Assembly: GCA_029255645.1 (NCBI GenBank)
Contig: JANLJE010000031.1
Span: 1-54,137 of the forward strand
Origin: Comamonadaceae bacterium
GTDB lineage: Bacteria; Pseudomonadota; Gammaproteobacteria; Burkholderiales; Rhodocyclaceae
DNA: 54,137 bases
Reading direction: 5' to 3'
Positions 44,874 through 53,758 of the stretch are shown piece by piece. A model generated the notes under the pieces. That model worked only from the letters and a program-made list of their open reading frames with translations. It was not told the DNA's origin and did not search any database. Position 1 is the first letter of the stretch. The number at the start of each line of letters is the position of its first letter. Made by a program: the position numbers and the translations under genes.

Positions 44874-45779
44874 TCAGGGACGCGGATTGGCAGGAGGAAC
44901 GAAACCGGACTCTCCAGGCCCCGGTGTGCCAGGAGGCGAGCCGAACACCAGGCTTTGCGGCGCCTCTTCCAGGAGTTGCAGGACACGATTCAATTGTCGC
45001 GAGGTGGCCGTCAGCGCCACGGTCATTTCGTTGATCCTGGGGAGCAGATTATGGCCGCTGCGGGATACAGATGGCTCACCGAGGACGCCTTCGATCCGGG
45101 TGGACACCCCCTGGAGCCGTTCCACCAGTTTCCGGGTTTCACTCATCAGGGGGGCGGATTCGCGGGCGGCCGCCGAAATACTGGCCACATTTTCATCGGA
45201 GATGAGTTTCTGCATTTGCCCCAGGGTAGCATTCATCTGAGCGCTGGCCGATTCGAGATTGGCCAGGATTTTGCCAAAATTCTGCTGGTTCTGGCTGCCA
45301 AGCAGCTGGTTGGCATTCTGGAGGAATCCACGGGCCTGTTGCAGGACCGCCGGCAAAGCATCCTCCAGATGATCCATGAGCGAAGGTCTCATTTCAATCC
45401 GGGGAAGTTTTCCTTCCAGGGCTTCATGCTCAGTGCCGGAATCCTCCAGCAGCACATGGGCAATGCCCGTCACCCCTTGATAGGAAAGCTGGGCCGTGGT
45501 GCCCCGGGTCAGGGGAAGCCGTTGTTCCACTTCAATCAGGATCAGGATATTGCTCACATCGGCGGGATCAAGACGAATATCCAGGACCTTGCCCACCCGG
45601 ATCCCCCGGTAGCGCACCTGAGCCTGGGGATTGAGGCCCGTCACATTCTGCTTGGTCACCACCAGGATCTGCCGGGTGTCTTCCCGGCGGTCGCTGAAAA
45701 GGTAGAGGGAGAGCAGGAGGGCCACCCCGAGCGTCAGGGTGAACAAGCCGGCTATCAAGGCATGCGAACGATTTTCCAT
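44874..45779 (-). CDS. MCE-family lipid-binding protein (MlaD-like)
   Basis: Periplasmic, membrane-anchored substrate-binding subunit of an MCE phospholipid transporter. The 301 residues have an N-terminal helix (about 9-29), the MCE domain (about 38-117) with VTGLNPQAQVRYRGIRVGKV, and a long helical C-terminal region with repeated heptads (about 140-270), longer than E. coli MlaD (183), followed by a Pro/Gly tail. Third gene of the mlaE-mlaF-mlaD-lipoprotein set. Confidence 0.88.
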   Translation of the reverse strand: MENRSHALIAGLFTLTLGVALLLSLYLFSDRREDTRQILVVTKQNVTGLNPQAQVRYRGIRVGKVLDIRLDPADVSNILILIEVEQRLPLTRGTTAQLSYQGVTGIAHVLLEDSGTEHEALEGKLPRIEMRPSLMDHLEDALPAVLQQARGFLQNANQLLGSQNQQNFGKILANLESASAQMNATLGQMQKLISDENVASISAAARESAPLMSETRKLVERLQGVSTRIEGVLGEPSVSRSGHNLLPRINEMTVALTATSRQLNRVLQLLEEAPQSLVFGSPPGTPGPGESGFVPPANPRP

Positions 45780-45803
45780 GAAAGGTTGGCTCTCTTTGTC
45801 GGA

Positions 45804-46547
45804 TCAGGAACGATGATCGCCAAAAAACTGGCGGATGACGGGGTGGTCCACCTGCACCACCTCGTCCAGGGGGCCCTGAACCAGGATACGCTGCTCAGCC
45901 AGCACCGCCACATGGCTATTCAGGCCGTAGATGGTGTCGATATCGTGCGTCACCAGCACCACGGTAAAGCCCAGGGACTTCTGCAGGTTGCGGATCAGGG
46001 CCACGAAATTCTGGCTACGCACCGGGTCAAGGCCTGCGGTCGGTTCATCGAGCAAGAGCAGTTCGGGCTCCAGGGACAGGGCCCGGGCCAGGGCGACCCG
46101 CTTCACCATGCCGCCGGACAGCTCGGCCGGCATCAGGCCGGCATCCTCGGGTTCCAGTTCCACCATGGCCAGCTTGAGCAGCACCAGTTCGTAAATCCAG
46201 TCCTCATCGAGAAAACGCAGTTCCCGCAGGGGAAAGGCAATGTTGTCATAAACCGAGAGGGCGGAAAACAGGGCACCCTGCTGAAATAGCATGCCCAGGC
46301 GCCGGCGTACATCCCTTTGCTGGATGGGGTCGGGGTCATGAAGGTCGGTCCCGAACAGACGCACCTGCCCCCGGACCGGTTTCAGCAGGCCGAGTATCTC
46401 CCGCAGCAAGGTGGTCTTGCCGCTGCCCGACCCCCCCACCAGGGCAATCACCTGCCCCGCCTCGACCCGGAACGACAAATCCTTGTGGATCACCACGTCC
46501 CGGTACTGGCTCCAGATGCCCTGCATGTCGATGACCGGTGTCCCCAT
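45804..46547 (-). CDS. MCE transporter ATPase (MlaF-like)
   Basis: A 247-residue ABC ATPase energising the lipid transporter. It has Walker A GGSGSGKTT near 38-46, Q-loop FQQGALF, signature LSGGMVKRVALARA with the M-x-K-R variant characteristic of MlaF/Ttg2A, Walker B LLLLDEPT and VTHDID. Its start lies 3 bases after the permease stop. Confidence 0.92.
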   Translation of the reverse strand: MGTPVIDMQGIWSQYRDVVIHKDLSFRVEAGQVIALVGGSGSGKTTLLREILGLLKPVRGQVRLFGTDLHDPDPIQQRDVRRRLGMLFQQGALFSALSVYDNIAFPLRELRFLDEDWIYELVLLKLAMVELEPEDAGLMPAELSGGMVKRVALARALSLEPELLLLDEPTAGLDPVRSQNFVALIRNLQKSLGFTVVLVTHDIDTIYGLNSHVAVLAEQRILVQGPLDEVVQVDHPVIRQFFGDHRS

Positions 46548-46550
46548 GCT

Positions 46551-47648
46551 TCAGCTCGGCATCCCGATGTTGCGGGTGAAGATGGCAAAAATGGCATCCA
46601 CGATGATCACCAGGGTAATCGCCGTCACCACCGAAGCCGTCGTGCGCATGGACAAGCTCTCGGTATTGGGGCGCACATGCAGGCCAAAGTGGCAGGCCAG
46701 CAGTGCAATCAGGAAACCAAACACCGATCCTTTGGCCAAGCCGATCCAGAGATTGGCGATGGGCACCGCCTTGGGCAGCATGGAGAAAAAATAGTAGAAG
46801 GAAAAATCCAGTTGCAGATAGGCCGCCATGGCCCCGCCCAGCAAGGCCGAGGCCGAGGACCAGAGGACCAGCAGGGGCATGGATACGGTCAAGGCAGCCA
46901 CCTTGGGCAGCACCACCCGGATGGTGCGCGACACCCCCAGGGTCATCAGCGCGTCGATTTCCTCCGTCACCCGCATCACCCCGATCTGGGCGGTCATGGC
47001 TGACCCCGAACGTCCGGCCACCAGTACCGCCACCAGCACCGGTCCCAGTTCCCGGATGATGCTGATCCCCAAAATATTCACGATGAACAGGTCGGCCCCG
47101 TAGGCCTTCAGTTGCAGGGCCGAGAGATAGCTGATGGTGATGCCGATGAGAAAGCCCACCAGGGCCGACACGGACAAGGCCTGGGCCCCGGATTTGTAGA
47201 TGTTGGCGGAAAATTCCTTCCAGGGAATGTCCCGGGGATGGCGGCACAGGAAGAGCAGATCCAGCACCAGGCGGCCATACAGTTCGATGACCCCCACGAG
47301 ATTGTGCAGCACGGCCAGTACCAGCCGCCCCAATCCCAGCAGGAAAGACTGATGATAGCTGGGCAGCGCCACCTTCTTCCGGGGCAGGCTTGCCACCCGC
47401 TCCAGGGTGGAACGCACCGTATCGCCAACTTCCAGATGCGCCGGCCAGTGCTGCCCCCAGACACGCCAGATCAGTACCGCCGCGGCACTATCGAGACGGC
47501 TCACGGCGCCCAGATTCCAGTTTTCCTGCTGCTCCAGGCTTTCCAGGCGCCCCCGCAGCCCGGCTTCCGCCCCCATCAGGGACCTCAGGGTCCACTCCCC
47601 TGCCAGGCTGACGCCATTGGCGTCCTGAACCAGGATCGGGGCGTTCAT
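46551..47648 (-). CDS. MCE transporter permease (MlaE-like) with N-terminal STAS-like domain
   Basis: A 365-residue integral membrane permease. Residues 1 to about 100 resemble a STAS domain (SRLDSAAAVLIWRVWG), a function given by separate MlaB in E. coli; here it is fused. The MlaE body follows with ELGPVLVAVLVAGRSGSAMTAQIG near 225-250 and about five helices. First gene of the transporter operon; it begins 4 bases after the ppx stop on the same strand. Confidence 0.9.
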   Translation of the reverse strand: MNAPILVQDANGVSLAGEWTLRSLMGAEAGLRGRLESLEQQENWNLGAVSRLDSAAAVLIWRVWGQHWPAHLEVGDTVRSTLERVASLPRKKVALPSYHQSFLLGLGRLVLAVLHNLVGVIELYGRLVLDLLFLCRHPRDIPWKEFSANIYKSGAQALSVSALVGFLIGITISYLSALQLKAYGADLFIVNILGISIIRELGPVLVAVLVAGRSGSAMTAQIGVMRVTEEIDALMTLGVSRTIRVVLPKVAALTVSMPLLVLWSSASALLGGAMAAYLQLDFSFYYFFSMLPKAVPIANLWIGLAKGSVFGFLIALLACHFGLHVRPNTESLSMRTTASVVTAITLVIIVDAIFAIFTRNIGMPS

Positions 47649-47652
47649 GTCC

Positions 47653-49155
47653 TCAATGCCCCCGTGCCGCGCCGAGGGTCTTGATCTTCAGCTGCATCCC
47701 GACCCGGCGCCAGACCATGATTTCCTCATTGAGGGCCGCCGCCGTCCAGGGATTGTCTTCCAGCCAGCGGGCCGGCAATTCCAGCAGAAAACCATCCGCC
47801 GCATCATTCACGGCATAGGCCGGCAGTTCCCGGTCATCCCGGGTCCGGTGCAGCAGCACGGCCAGACGCAAGCTGAAGATCAGGCGCCAGCCCGGGTCGC
47901 CCGGGGGCAGGGCCGCCAGTTTTTCCAGCTTGCCCCGATGTCCGAGCACCAGGGTGGCCAGGCGCGCCTGATCCTTGTTGGAAAAGCCGGGCATGTCGGC
48001 AAAGGTGAGAATGTAGGCCCCGTGCTTGTGGTAGCCGTTGTGGGCCACGGAAATGCCGATCTCATGGAGCACGGCCGCCCAGCTCAGGAACTGCTGTTCC
48101 TGCTCGTCAGGCTCAGGCCCCGCCAGTTGTTCGAGAATCGCCAGGGCCGTCTTGCGGACCCGTTCTGCCTGGCCCTTTTCCACCTGATAGCGGCGCATGA
48201 ACTGTTCGACCGTGGTATCCCGCATGTCGTGCTGATGGAAGCGGCCCAGGAGGTCGTACAGGACCCCCAGGCGCAGGGCGCCATCGGCGTAATTCATGCG
48301 CTCGATGCCGAGTTCCTCGAACACGGCGGAGAGAATCGCCAGCCCGCCGGGCAACACCGGCAGCCGGTCCGGCCGCATCCCCGGCGCATTGAAGGCATGG
48401 ATGGAGCCTGCCTTGACCAGCAGGGTGACCAGTTTTTCCAGCCCTTCCCGGGTAATGCCGGTGACACCGCCGGGATTCAGATCATTGAGTTCCAGCAGGT
48501 CGGCAATGGCCCTGGCCGTGCCGGAAGACCCCACTGCTTCCTTCCAGCCCAGCTGCAGGTAGTCGTGGGCGATCAGTTCGATTTCCTTGGCGGCCGCCAC
48601 CTGGGCTTCCCGCATGCGGCGCTTGTCCACCCGGCCATCGGAAAAGTAGCGCAAGGTATAGCTGACACAGCCCATGTAGAGGGACTCGGTCAGCATCGGG
48701 TCGGACTTCCTGCCGATGATGAATTCCGTGGAACCGCCGCCGATATCCACCACCAGGCGCTTGTGAGGCGCCAGGGGCAGGGAGTGAACGGCGCCGATAT
48801 AGATCAGGCGCGCCTCTTCCCGGCCGGCGATCACTTCGATGGGAAAACCCAGGGCGGCCTCCCCCAGGACCAGGAACTCCCGCGCATTCTTGGCTACGCG
48901 CAGGGTATTGGTGGCCACGGCCCGTACAGCCCCCTCCCCGAGACCCCGCAGCCGCTCACCGAAACGGCGCAGGGCTTCCAGGCCACGGGTCTGGGAAGGC
49001 TCGTCCAGCATCTTTTCAGGAGTCAGGCCGCTGGCCAGACGCACGGTTTCCTTGACGGAATCCAGGGGATAAATCTGATTCTCCACCACCCGCCCCACCT
49101 GGAGGCGAAAGCTGTTGGAGCCAAGATCCACTGCGGCAATGGTTTCGTATTCCAT
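47653..49155 (-). CDS. ppx: exopolyphosphatase (Ppx/GppA)
   Basis: Releases phosphate from polyphosphate chains and may hydrolyse pppGpp. From ATG 49155 it is 500 residues (E. coli Ppx 513). The ASKHA phosphate-1 motif AAVDLGSNSFRL (about 7-18), the DIGGGSTEF phosphate-2 motif and the C-terminal HD-like domain (VLHEIGISVAHNGYHKHG) are present. A TTG codon just before would add one residue and is less likely. Divergent from ppk, with a 153-bp shared intergenic region. Confidence 0.95.
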   Translation of the reverse strand: MEYETIAAVDLGSNSFRLQVGRVVENQIYPLDSVKETVRLASGLTPEKMLDEPSQTRGLEALRRFGERLRGLGEGAVRAVATNTLRVAKNAREFLVLGEAALGFPIEVIAGREEARLIYIGAVHSLPLAPHKRLVVDIGGGSTEFIIGRKSDPMLTESLYMGCVSYTLRYFSDGRVDKRRMREAQVAAAKEIELIAHDYLQLGWKEAVGSSGTARAIADLLELNDLNPGGVTGITREGLEKLVTLLVKAGSIHAFNAPGMRPDRLPVLPGGLAILSAVFEELGIERMNYADGALRLGVLYDLLGRFHQHDMRDTTVEQFMRRYQVEKGQAERVRKTALAILEQLAGPEPDEQEQQFLSWAAVLHEIGISVAHNGYHKHGAYILTFADMPGFSNKDQARLATLVLGHRGKLEKLAALPPGDPGWRLIFSLRLAVLLHRTRDDRELPAYAVNDAADGFLLELPARWLEDNPWTAAALNEEIMVWRRVGMQLKIKTLGAARGH

Positions 49156-49308
49156 CAAATTCCGGCTTGAATTGGGAAGAGCGATTCTACCACTGCCATT
49201 TCCTGGGCTTTCTTTCTCTTCCCCGGTAATATTCCCTTAATGTAACTGTAAAAAAATGACAGGCTTAGACGCAACTCCTTACCTGAAGTCTCCAGAGGAC
49301 CCCCCAAC

Positions 49309-51387
49309 ATGAACCGCCCCGCCCACCAACGCCAGTTTCCTGCCGATCACTATCTGAACCGGGAATTGGGCCTTCTGGCCTTCAACCGCCGGGTCATGGC
49401 CCAGGCCCGGGACGAACGCACCCCGCTGCTGGAGCGGCTACGCTTTCTTTGCATCGTATCCAGCAATATGGACGAATTTTTCGAGATCCGCGTTGCCGGC
49501 CTCAAGGAGCAGATCCGGGCCAATGCCTCCACCCTCACCACCGACGGCAAGACCGCGCATGAGGTATTCCGGCTGGTGAGCGCCGAGGCGCACGCCCTGG
49601 TTGGCGAGCAGTACCAGATCTTCAATCAGGAAGTCACCCCCCAGCTCGCCGCCGAAGGTGTGCATTTCATCCGCCGCGCCGTCTGGAACGAGGAACAGCG
49701 GGCCTGGATCAGGGACTATTTCATCCGCGAGGTGATCCCGGTCCTCACTCCCATCGGGCTCGACCCCTCCCACCCTTTCCCCAGGGTGCTCAACAAGAGC
49801 CTCAACTTCGCCGTGGAACTGCAGGGGAAGGACGCCTTCGGCCGCAGTTCCGGCGCCGCCATCGTCCAGGCCCCCCGGATGCTGCCCCGGGTGGTGCAGC
49901 TGCCGCCGGAACTGGCGGGCTGCCCCTACGGCTTCGTGTTCCTGTCCTCGATCCTGCACGAGTTCGTCGGCGAACTGTTCTCGGGCATGACGGTGCTAGG
50001 CTGCTACCAGTTCCGGGTCACCCGCAATTCGGATCTGTTCGTGGATGAGGAAGAAATCACCAACCTGCGCACCAAGCTCCAGGGCGAACTGCCACACCGC
50101 CACTTTGGCGACGCGGTGCGCCTCGAAGTGGCGGACAACTGCTCGCCGGTGATGACCGCCTTCCTGCTTTCCCAGTTCAACCTGACCGAAGCCGACCTGT
50201 ACCGGGTCCAGGGCCCGGTCAACCTGGTGCGCCTGATGCAGACGCCGGACTGGGTGGACCGCCCCGACCTGAAGTATCCCCCCTACTCGCCCGGCCTGCC
50301 CAAGGGGCTGGACAAGAACCCCAACATCTTCGCCACCATCCGCCAGGGGGACATCCTGCTGCACCACCCCTACCAGTCCTTCTCCCCGGTCATTGACCTC
50401 TTGCAGCAGGCCGCCACCGATCCCCAGGTGGCGGCCATCAAGATGACCGTGTACCGCACCGGCACCGACTCGGTGCTGATGCAGTCGCTGATCCGCGCCG
50501 CCCAGAACGGTAAGGAAGTGACCGTGGTGGTGGAGCTGATGGCCCGTTTCGACGAGGAGGCCAACATCGGCTGGGCCACCAAGCTCGAAGAAGTGGGGGC
50601 CCACGTGGTCTATGGCGTGGTGGGCTACAAGGTGCATGCCAAGGCGCTTTTGATCGTGCGCCGGGAAGAAGGCCAGCTGCGCCGCTATGTGCATCTGGGC
50701 ACCGGCAATTACCACCCGCGCACCGCCCGCCTGTACTCGGACTTCGGCCTCCTCACCGCCAATGAAGAAGTCTGCCAGGATGTCTCCGAAGTGTTCAAAC
50801 AGCTCACCGGCCTGGGCAAGGCCCGCACCCTGAAGCACCTGTGGCAGGCCCCCTTCACCCTGCAGTCCAACATCGTCACCTGCATCCAGGCCGAGGCGGA
50901 AAACGCCCGGGCCGGCAAGAAGGCCACGATCGTGGCGAAGATGAACGCCCTGCTCGAACCGGAAACCATCAACGCTCTCTATGAGGCTTCCCAGGCCGGG
51001 GTCCAGATCGACCTGATCGTGCGCGGCGTCTGCGCCCTGCGCCCGGGGGTGCCCGGCCTCTCCGACAACATCCGGGTGCGCTCCATCATCGGCCGCTTCC
51101 TGGAACACCACCGGGTGTTCTACTTCTTTGCCGATGGTGAAGAAAAACTCTACCTCTCCAGCGCCGACTGGATGGATCGCAACTTCTTCCGGCGCATCGA
51201 ACTGGCTTTCCCCATCCTCGACCTGCGGCTGAAAAAAAGGGTCATGCTCGAAGGGCTGCGCCACTACCTGGCCGACAACCAGCTGGCCTGGGAAATGTCC
51301 AGCGACGGCAGTTACAGCCGCAAGCGCAACAGCCGCTCCAAACCCAGAAACGCCCAGGCAGAACTGATGGCCTCCCTGGGACACTGA
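49309..51387 (+). CDS. ppk: polyphosphate kinase 1
   Basis: Makes polyphosphate from ATP through a phosphohistidine. The 692 residues hold the N-terminal domain (LNRELGLLAFNRRVMAQA), the head domain, and two PLD-like catalytic modules with the autophosphorylated His in GYKVHAKALLI (near residue 445) and the second His in LEHHRVFYFF. AGAGGA is placed 10 nt before the ATG. Its last sense codon and stop begin an 11-bp tandem duplication. Polyphosphate cycling with the divergent ppx is clear. Confidence 0.97.
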   Translation: MNRPAHQRQFPADHYLNRELGLLAFNRRVMAQARDERTPLLERLRFLCIVSSNMDEFFEIRVAGLKEQIRANASTLTTDGKTAHEVFRLVSAEAHALVGEQYQIFNQEVTPQLAAEGVHFIRRAVWNEEQRAWIRDYFIREVIPVLTPIGLDPSHPFPRVLNKSLNFAVELQGKDAFGRSSGAAIVQAPRMLPRVVQLPPELAGCPYGFVFLSSILHEFVGELFSGMTVLGCYQFRVTRNSDLFVDEEEITNLRTKLQGELPHRHFGDAVRLEVADNCSPVMTAFLLSQFNLTEADLYRVQGPVNLVRLMQTPDWVDRPDLKYPPYSPGLPKGLDKNPNIFATIRQGDILLHHPYQSFSPVIDLLQQAATDPQVAAIKMTVYRTGTDSVLMQSLIRAAQNGKEVTVVVELMARFDEEANIGWATKLEEVGAHVVYGVVGYKVHAKALLIVRREEGQLRRYVHLGTGNYHPRTARLYSDFGLLTANEEVCQDVSEVFKQLTGLGKARTLKHLWQAPFTLQSNIVTCIQAEAENARAGKKATIVAKMNALLEPETINALYEASQAGVQIDLIVRGVCALRPGVPGLSDNIRVRSIIGRFLEHHRVFYFFADGEEKLYLSSADWMDRNFFRRIELAFPILDLRLKKRVMLEGLRHYLADNQLAWEMSSDGSYSRKRNSRSKPRNAQAELMASLGH

Positions 51388-51403
51388 TTCGGCACTGATT
51401 CGG
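51382..51403. repeat. 2 x 11-bp tandem duplication including the ppk stop
   Basis: CACTGATTCGG is repeated perfectly (51382-51392, 51393-51403) with a third degenerate copy. The first copy begins exactly at the last sense codon CAC and includes the TGA, so the stop codon is duplicated, as with minE. Confidence 0.95.
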
Positions 51404-51444
51404 CACTGAATCGCACCTGGCCCCCCCGCCGGAGCGAGTCCCCG

Positions 51445-51480
51445 AAGCCCCAGTCAGCGGACGGGGGCTTTGGCGCTTTT
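51445..51480 (+). terminator. terminator of ppk
   Basis: AAGCCCC (51445-51451) pairs with GGGGCTT (51464-51470) and is followed by a T-rich tail ending in four T. It lies between convergent ppk and relA. Confidence 0.65.
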
Positions 51481-51490
51481 GCAGAAGGCC

Positions 51491-53716
51491 TCAACCCCGG
51501 CGGGCGGCTACCACCCCTTCCACTTCGTGGATCAAGCCCAGAATGCGCTTGAGTTGCTGCAGGTTATGCACTTCCACAGTGAAGCCCATGCGGGCCTTGC
51601 CCTGTCTGGACTGGGTATTGACCCCGATCACATTGATCTTTTCCTTGGCGAAGATTTCGGAAATATCCCGCAGCAGGCCCTGACGGTCGTGGGCGTCCAC
51701 CACGATATCGGAGGCAAAAATCCCCTTGGCCTCGGCCCCACCCCAGTCGGTTTCAATCACCCGCTCCGGGTGCAGGGCCGCCAGGTGCTGAAAGTTGGGG
51801 CAATCCACCCGATGGATGGAAATTCCCTTGCCCCGGGTCACAAAGCCTTCGATGGGGTCCGGGGGGGTCGGCTTGCAGCAGCGGGCGAGCTGGGTGAGCA
51901 GTTTGTCCACCCCGACGATGAGGATGCCCTGAGGCTCCTCCGCCGGTCGGCGCAGGGCAATGGGCGACTGATCGCCGTCATCCGTCCCGGCCTGGCTGGC
52001 CGCATCCCCCCGGGCCACGGACTGCAACTGGCGCAGGTTGAGCTCGTTGCGGGCTGCGGCAATGAACAGTTCATCGGCCTTGGTAAAGCCCAGACGATGA
52101 GCCAGGTCCTCGAGATTCACCCCGCCCTGCCCCAGGCGCTGCACCTCCTTGGCGACGATGGCGCGGCCATCGGCCAGGGTTTCTTCCAGGGCCAGGCTGG
52201 CAAACCACTGCCGCACCTTGGTCCGGGCCCCCTTGGTATGGATGTAGCCTTGGGCCGTGTTGAGCCAGTCCCGGGAAGGACCGCCCTGTTTGGCCGTGAT
52301 GATTTCCACCCGCTGACCGGTCTTCAGCGCCGTGTTCAGCGGCGCCAGCAAGCCGTCGACCTTGGCGCCCCGGCAGCGATGGCCCAGGTCCGTATGCACT
52401 CGGTAGGCAAAATCCAGCGCCGTGGCGCCCCGAGGCAGATCCACCACCTTGCCCTGGGGGGTCATGATGTAAATGGTTTCATCCAGGGCGGCCTGCTTGT
52501 AATACCGTACCCAGTCGGAGCTGTCGGCCACCTCGTCCTTCCAGGTCAGGATCTGGCGCAACCAGGCGATCTTCTCGTCGTAGCGGTCCTCGCCGCCACT
52601 CTTGCTGCCTTCCTTGTAGCGCCAGTGGGCTGCCACCCCCAGTTCCGCATGGTGGTGCATGTCCCAGGTGCGGATCTGCACCTCCAGGGATCGCCCATCC
52701 GGACAACGCACCGCCGTGTGCAAGGAGCGGTAGTAGTTGCCCTTGGGATTGGAGATGTAGTCGTCGAATTCCTTGGGGATGGGCGTCCAGATGTTGTGCA
52801 CGATGCCCAGGGTGGTGTAGCAATCCTTCACCCCATCGACGATGACCCGCAGGGCGCGGATATCGTACACCTCGGAAAATTCCACCCCCTTTTTGCGCAT
52901 CTTGTTCCAGATGCTGTAGATGTGCTTGGGGCGGCCATAGACCTCGGCGGCAATGCCCAGGCCGGCCAGCTCGCTCTTGACCCGCTCGATGGCATCGGCG
53001 ATGAACTGTTCCCGCTCGAGGCGCTTCTCATCGAGCATCCTGGCAATTTTCTTGTAGGTCTCCGGGTGCAGGAAGCGGAAAGAAAGGTCCTCCAGCTCCC
53101 ACTTCAGCTCCCAGACCCCCAGCCGGTTGGCCAAGGGGGAATACAGCTCCAGGGTTTCCCTGGCCACCTGGACCCGCAGCTCGTCGGGATTGGCCGCGTA
53201 ATAACGCAGGGTCTGGGTGCGGGAAGCGAGGCGCAGCAAAACGACGCGGATATCCTCCACCATCGCCAGCAGCATCTTGCGCAGCACTTCCACCTGGGCG
53301 CGGGTTTCCTGGGAATTGCTGTTGCCGGCTTCACTGCTGCCCGCCATGAAGCCCCGGGTGATCGGACGCAAGCGGTTGAGGCGGGAAATCCCCTGGACCA
53401 GCGAGGCCACATCTTGGCCAAAACGGTTGCTGATGTGCTGGCTGCCATGCGCATCGTAGGCGGGTACGGCAAACAGCAGGGCGGCCAGGCGGGAATCCGC
53501 ATCGAGACGCAGACCGGCCACGATCAGGGCCATGCCCAGGGCATGGGACCAGATGCCTTCGCCGCTGCCCAGGGATGCATCCCCATACACTTCCCGGGCA
53601 AAATCCAGGGCAGCCGCAAGCCGTCCGGCCTCTTCGGCCGTCAGTCCATCGGACAAGGTTTGCAGGGAGTGCTGATAATCGCTCTGAGCGGCGACGGAGT
53701 GAACGACGGAAACCAT
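51491..53716 (-). CDS. relA: (p)ppGpp synthetase RelA
   Basis: Ribosome-associated alarmone synthetase. The 741 residues have an N-terminal pseudo-hydrolase domain in which the catalytic HD is lost, a synthetase domain with YRSLHTAV and the EFDD motif (316-319; RelA-type rather than the RxKD of SpoT), then TGS (about 410-470), the CC/ZFD region with CCKPTPPD, and a C-terminal ACT domain. These features mark monofunctional RelA; a bifunctional SpoT should exist elsewhere. A -10 box lies only 6 nt before the ATG (see next feature). Confidence 0.94.
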   Translation of the reverse strand: MVSVVHSVAAQSDYQHSLQTLSDGLTAEEAGRLAAALDFAREVYGDASLGSGEGIWSHALGMALIVAGLRLDADSRLAALLFAVPAYDAHGSQHISNRFGQDVASLVQGISRLNRLRPITRGFMAGSSEAGNSNSQETRAQVEVLRKMLLAMVEDIRVVLLRLASRTQTLRYYAANPDELRVQVARETLELYSPLANRLGVWELKWELEDLSFRFLHPETYKKIARMLDEKRLEREQFIADAIERVKSELAGLGIAAEVYGRPKHIYSIWNKMRKKGVEFSEVYDIRALRVIVDGVKDCYTTLGIVHNIWTPIPKEFDDYISNPKGNYYRSLHTAVRCPDGRSLEVQIRTWDMHHHAELGVAAHWRYKEGSKSGGEDRYDEKIAWLRQILTWKDEVADSSDWVRYYKQAALDETIYIMTPQGKVVDLPRGATALDFAYRVHTDLGHRCRGAKVDGLLAPLNTALKTGQRVEIITAKQGGPSRDWLNTAQGYIHTKGARTKVRQWFASLALEETLADGRAIVAKEVQRLGQGGVNLEDLAHRLGFTKADELFIAAARNELNLRQLQSVARGDAASQAGTDDGDQSPIALRRPAEEPQGILIVGVDKLLTQLARCCKPTPPDPIEGFVTRGKGISIHRVDCPNFQHLAALHPERVIETDWGGAEAKGIFASDIVVDAHDRQGLLRDISEIFAKEKINVIGVNTQSRQGKARMGFTVEVHNLQQLKRILGLIHEVEGVVAARRG

Positions 53717-53722
53717 GGCGCG

Positions 53723-53728
53723 ATTATA
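53723..53728 (-). promoter_or_regulatory. -10 box of relA, predicting a leaderless mRNA
   Basis: A perfect TATAAT on the minus strand ends 6 nt before the relA ATG, so the usual start site would be at or within one base of the A of ATG. No -35 consensus and no Shine-Dalgarno sequence are seen. Confidence 0.5.
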
Positions 53729-53758
53729 AGCGCGGCAGCTTGCTCCAGGCTGACAGCC

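Noticed and set aside
49240-49262. Possible Pho box upstream of ppk (CTGT-A/T-rich-ACAG)
   Set aside because: It is a palindrome-like CTGT...ACAG, not the 11-bp direct repeat of the PhoB site; the second half-site does not fit at the proper spacing.
51491-53716. RelA hydrolase loss as an anomaly
   Set aside because: Loss of the HD catalytic pair is normal for monofunctional RelA in beta/gammaproteobacteria.
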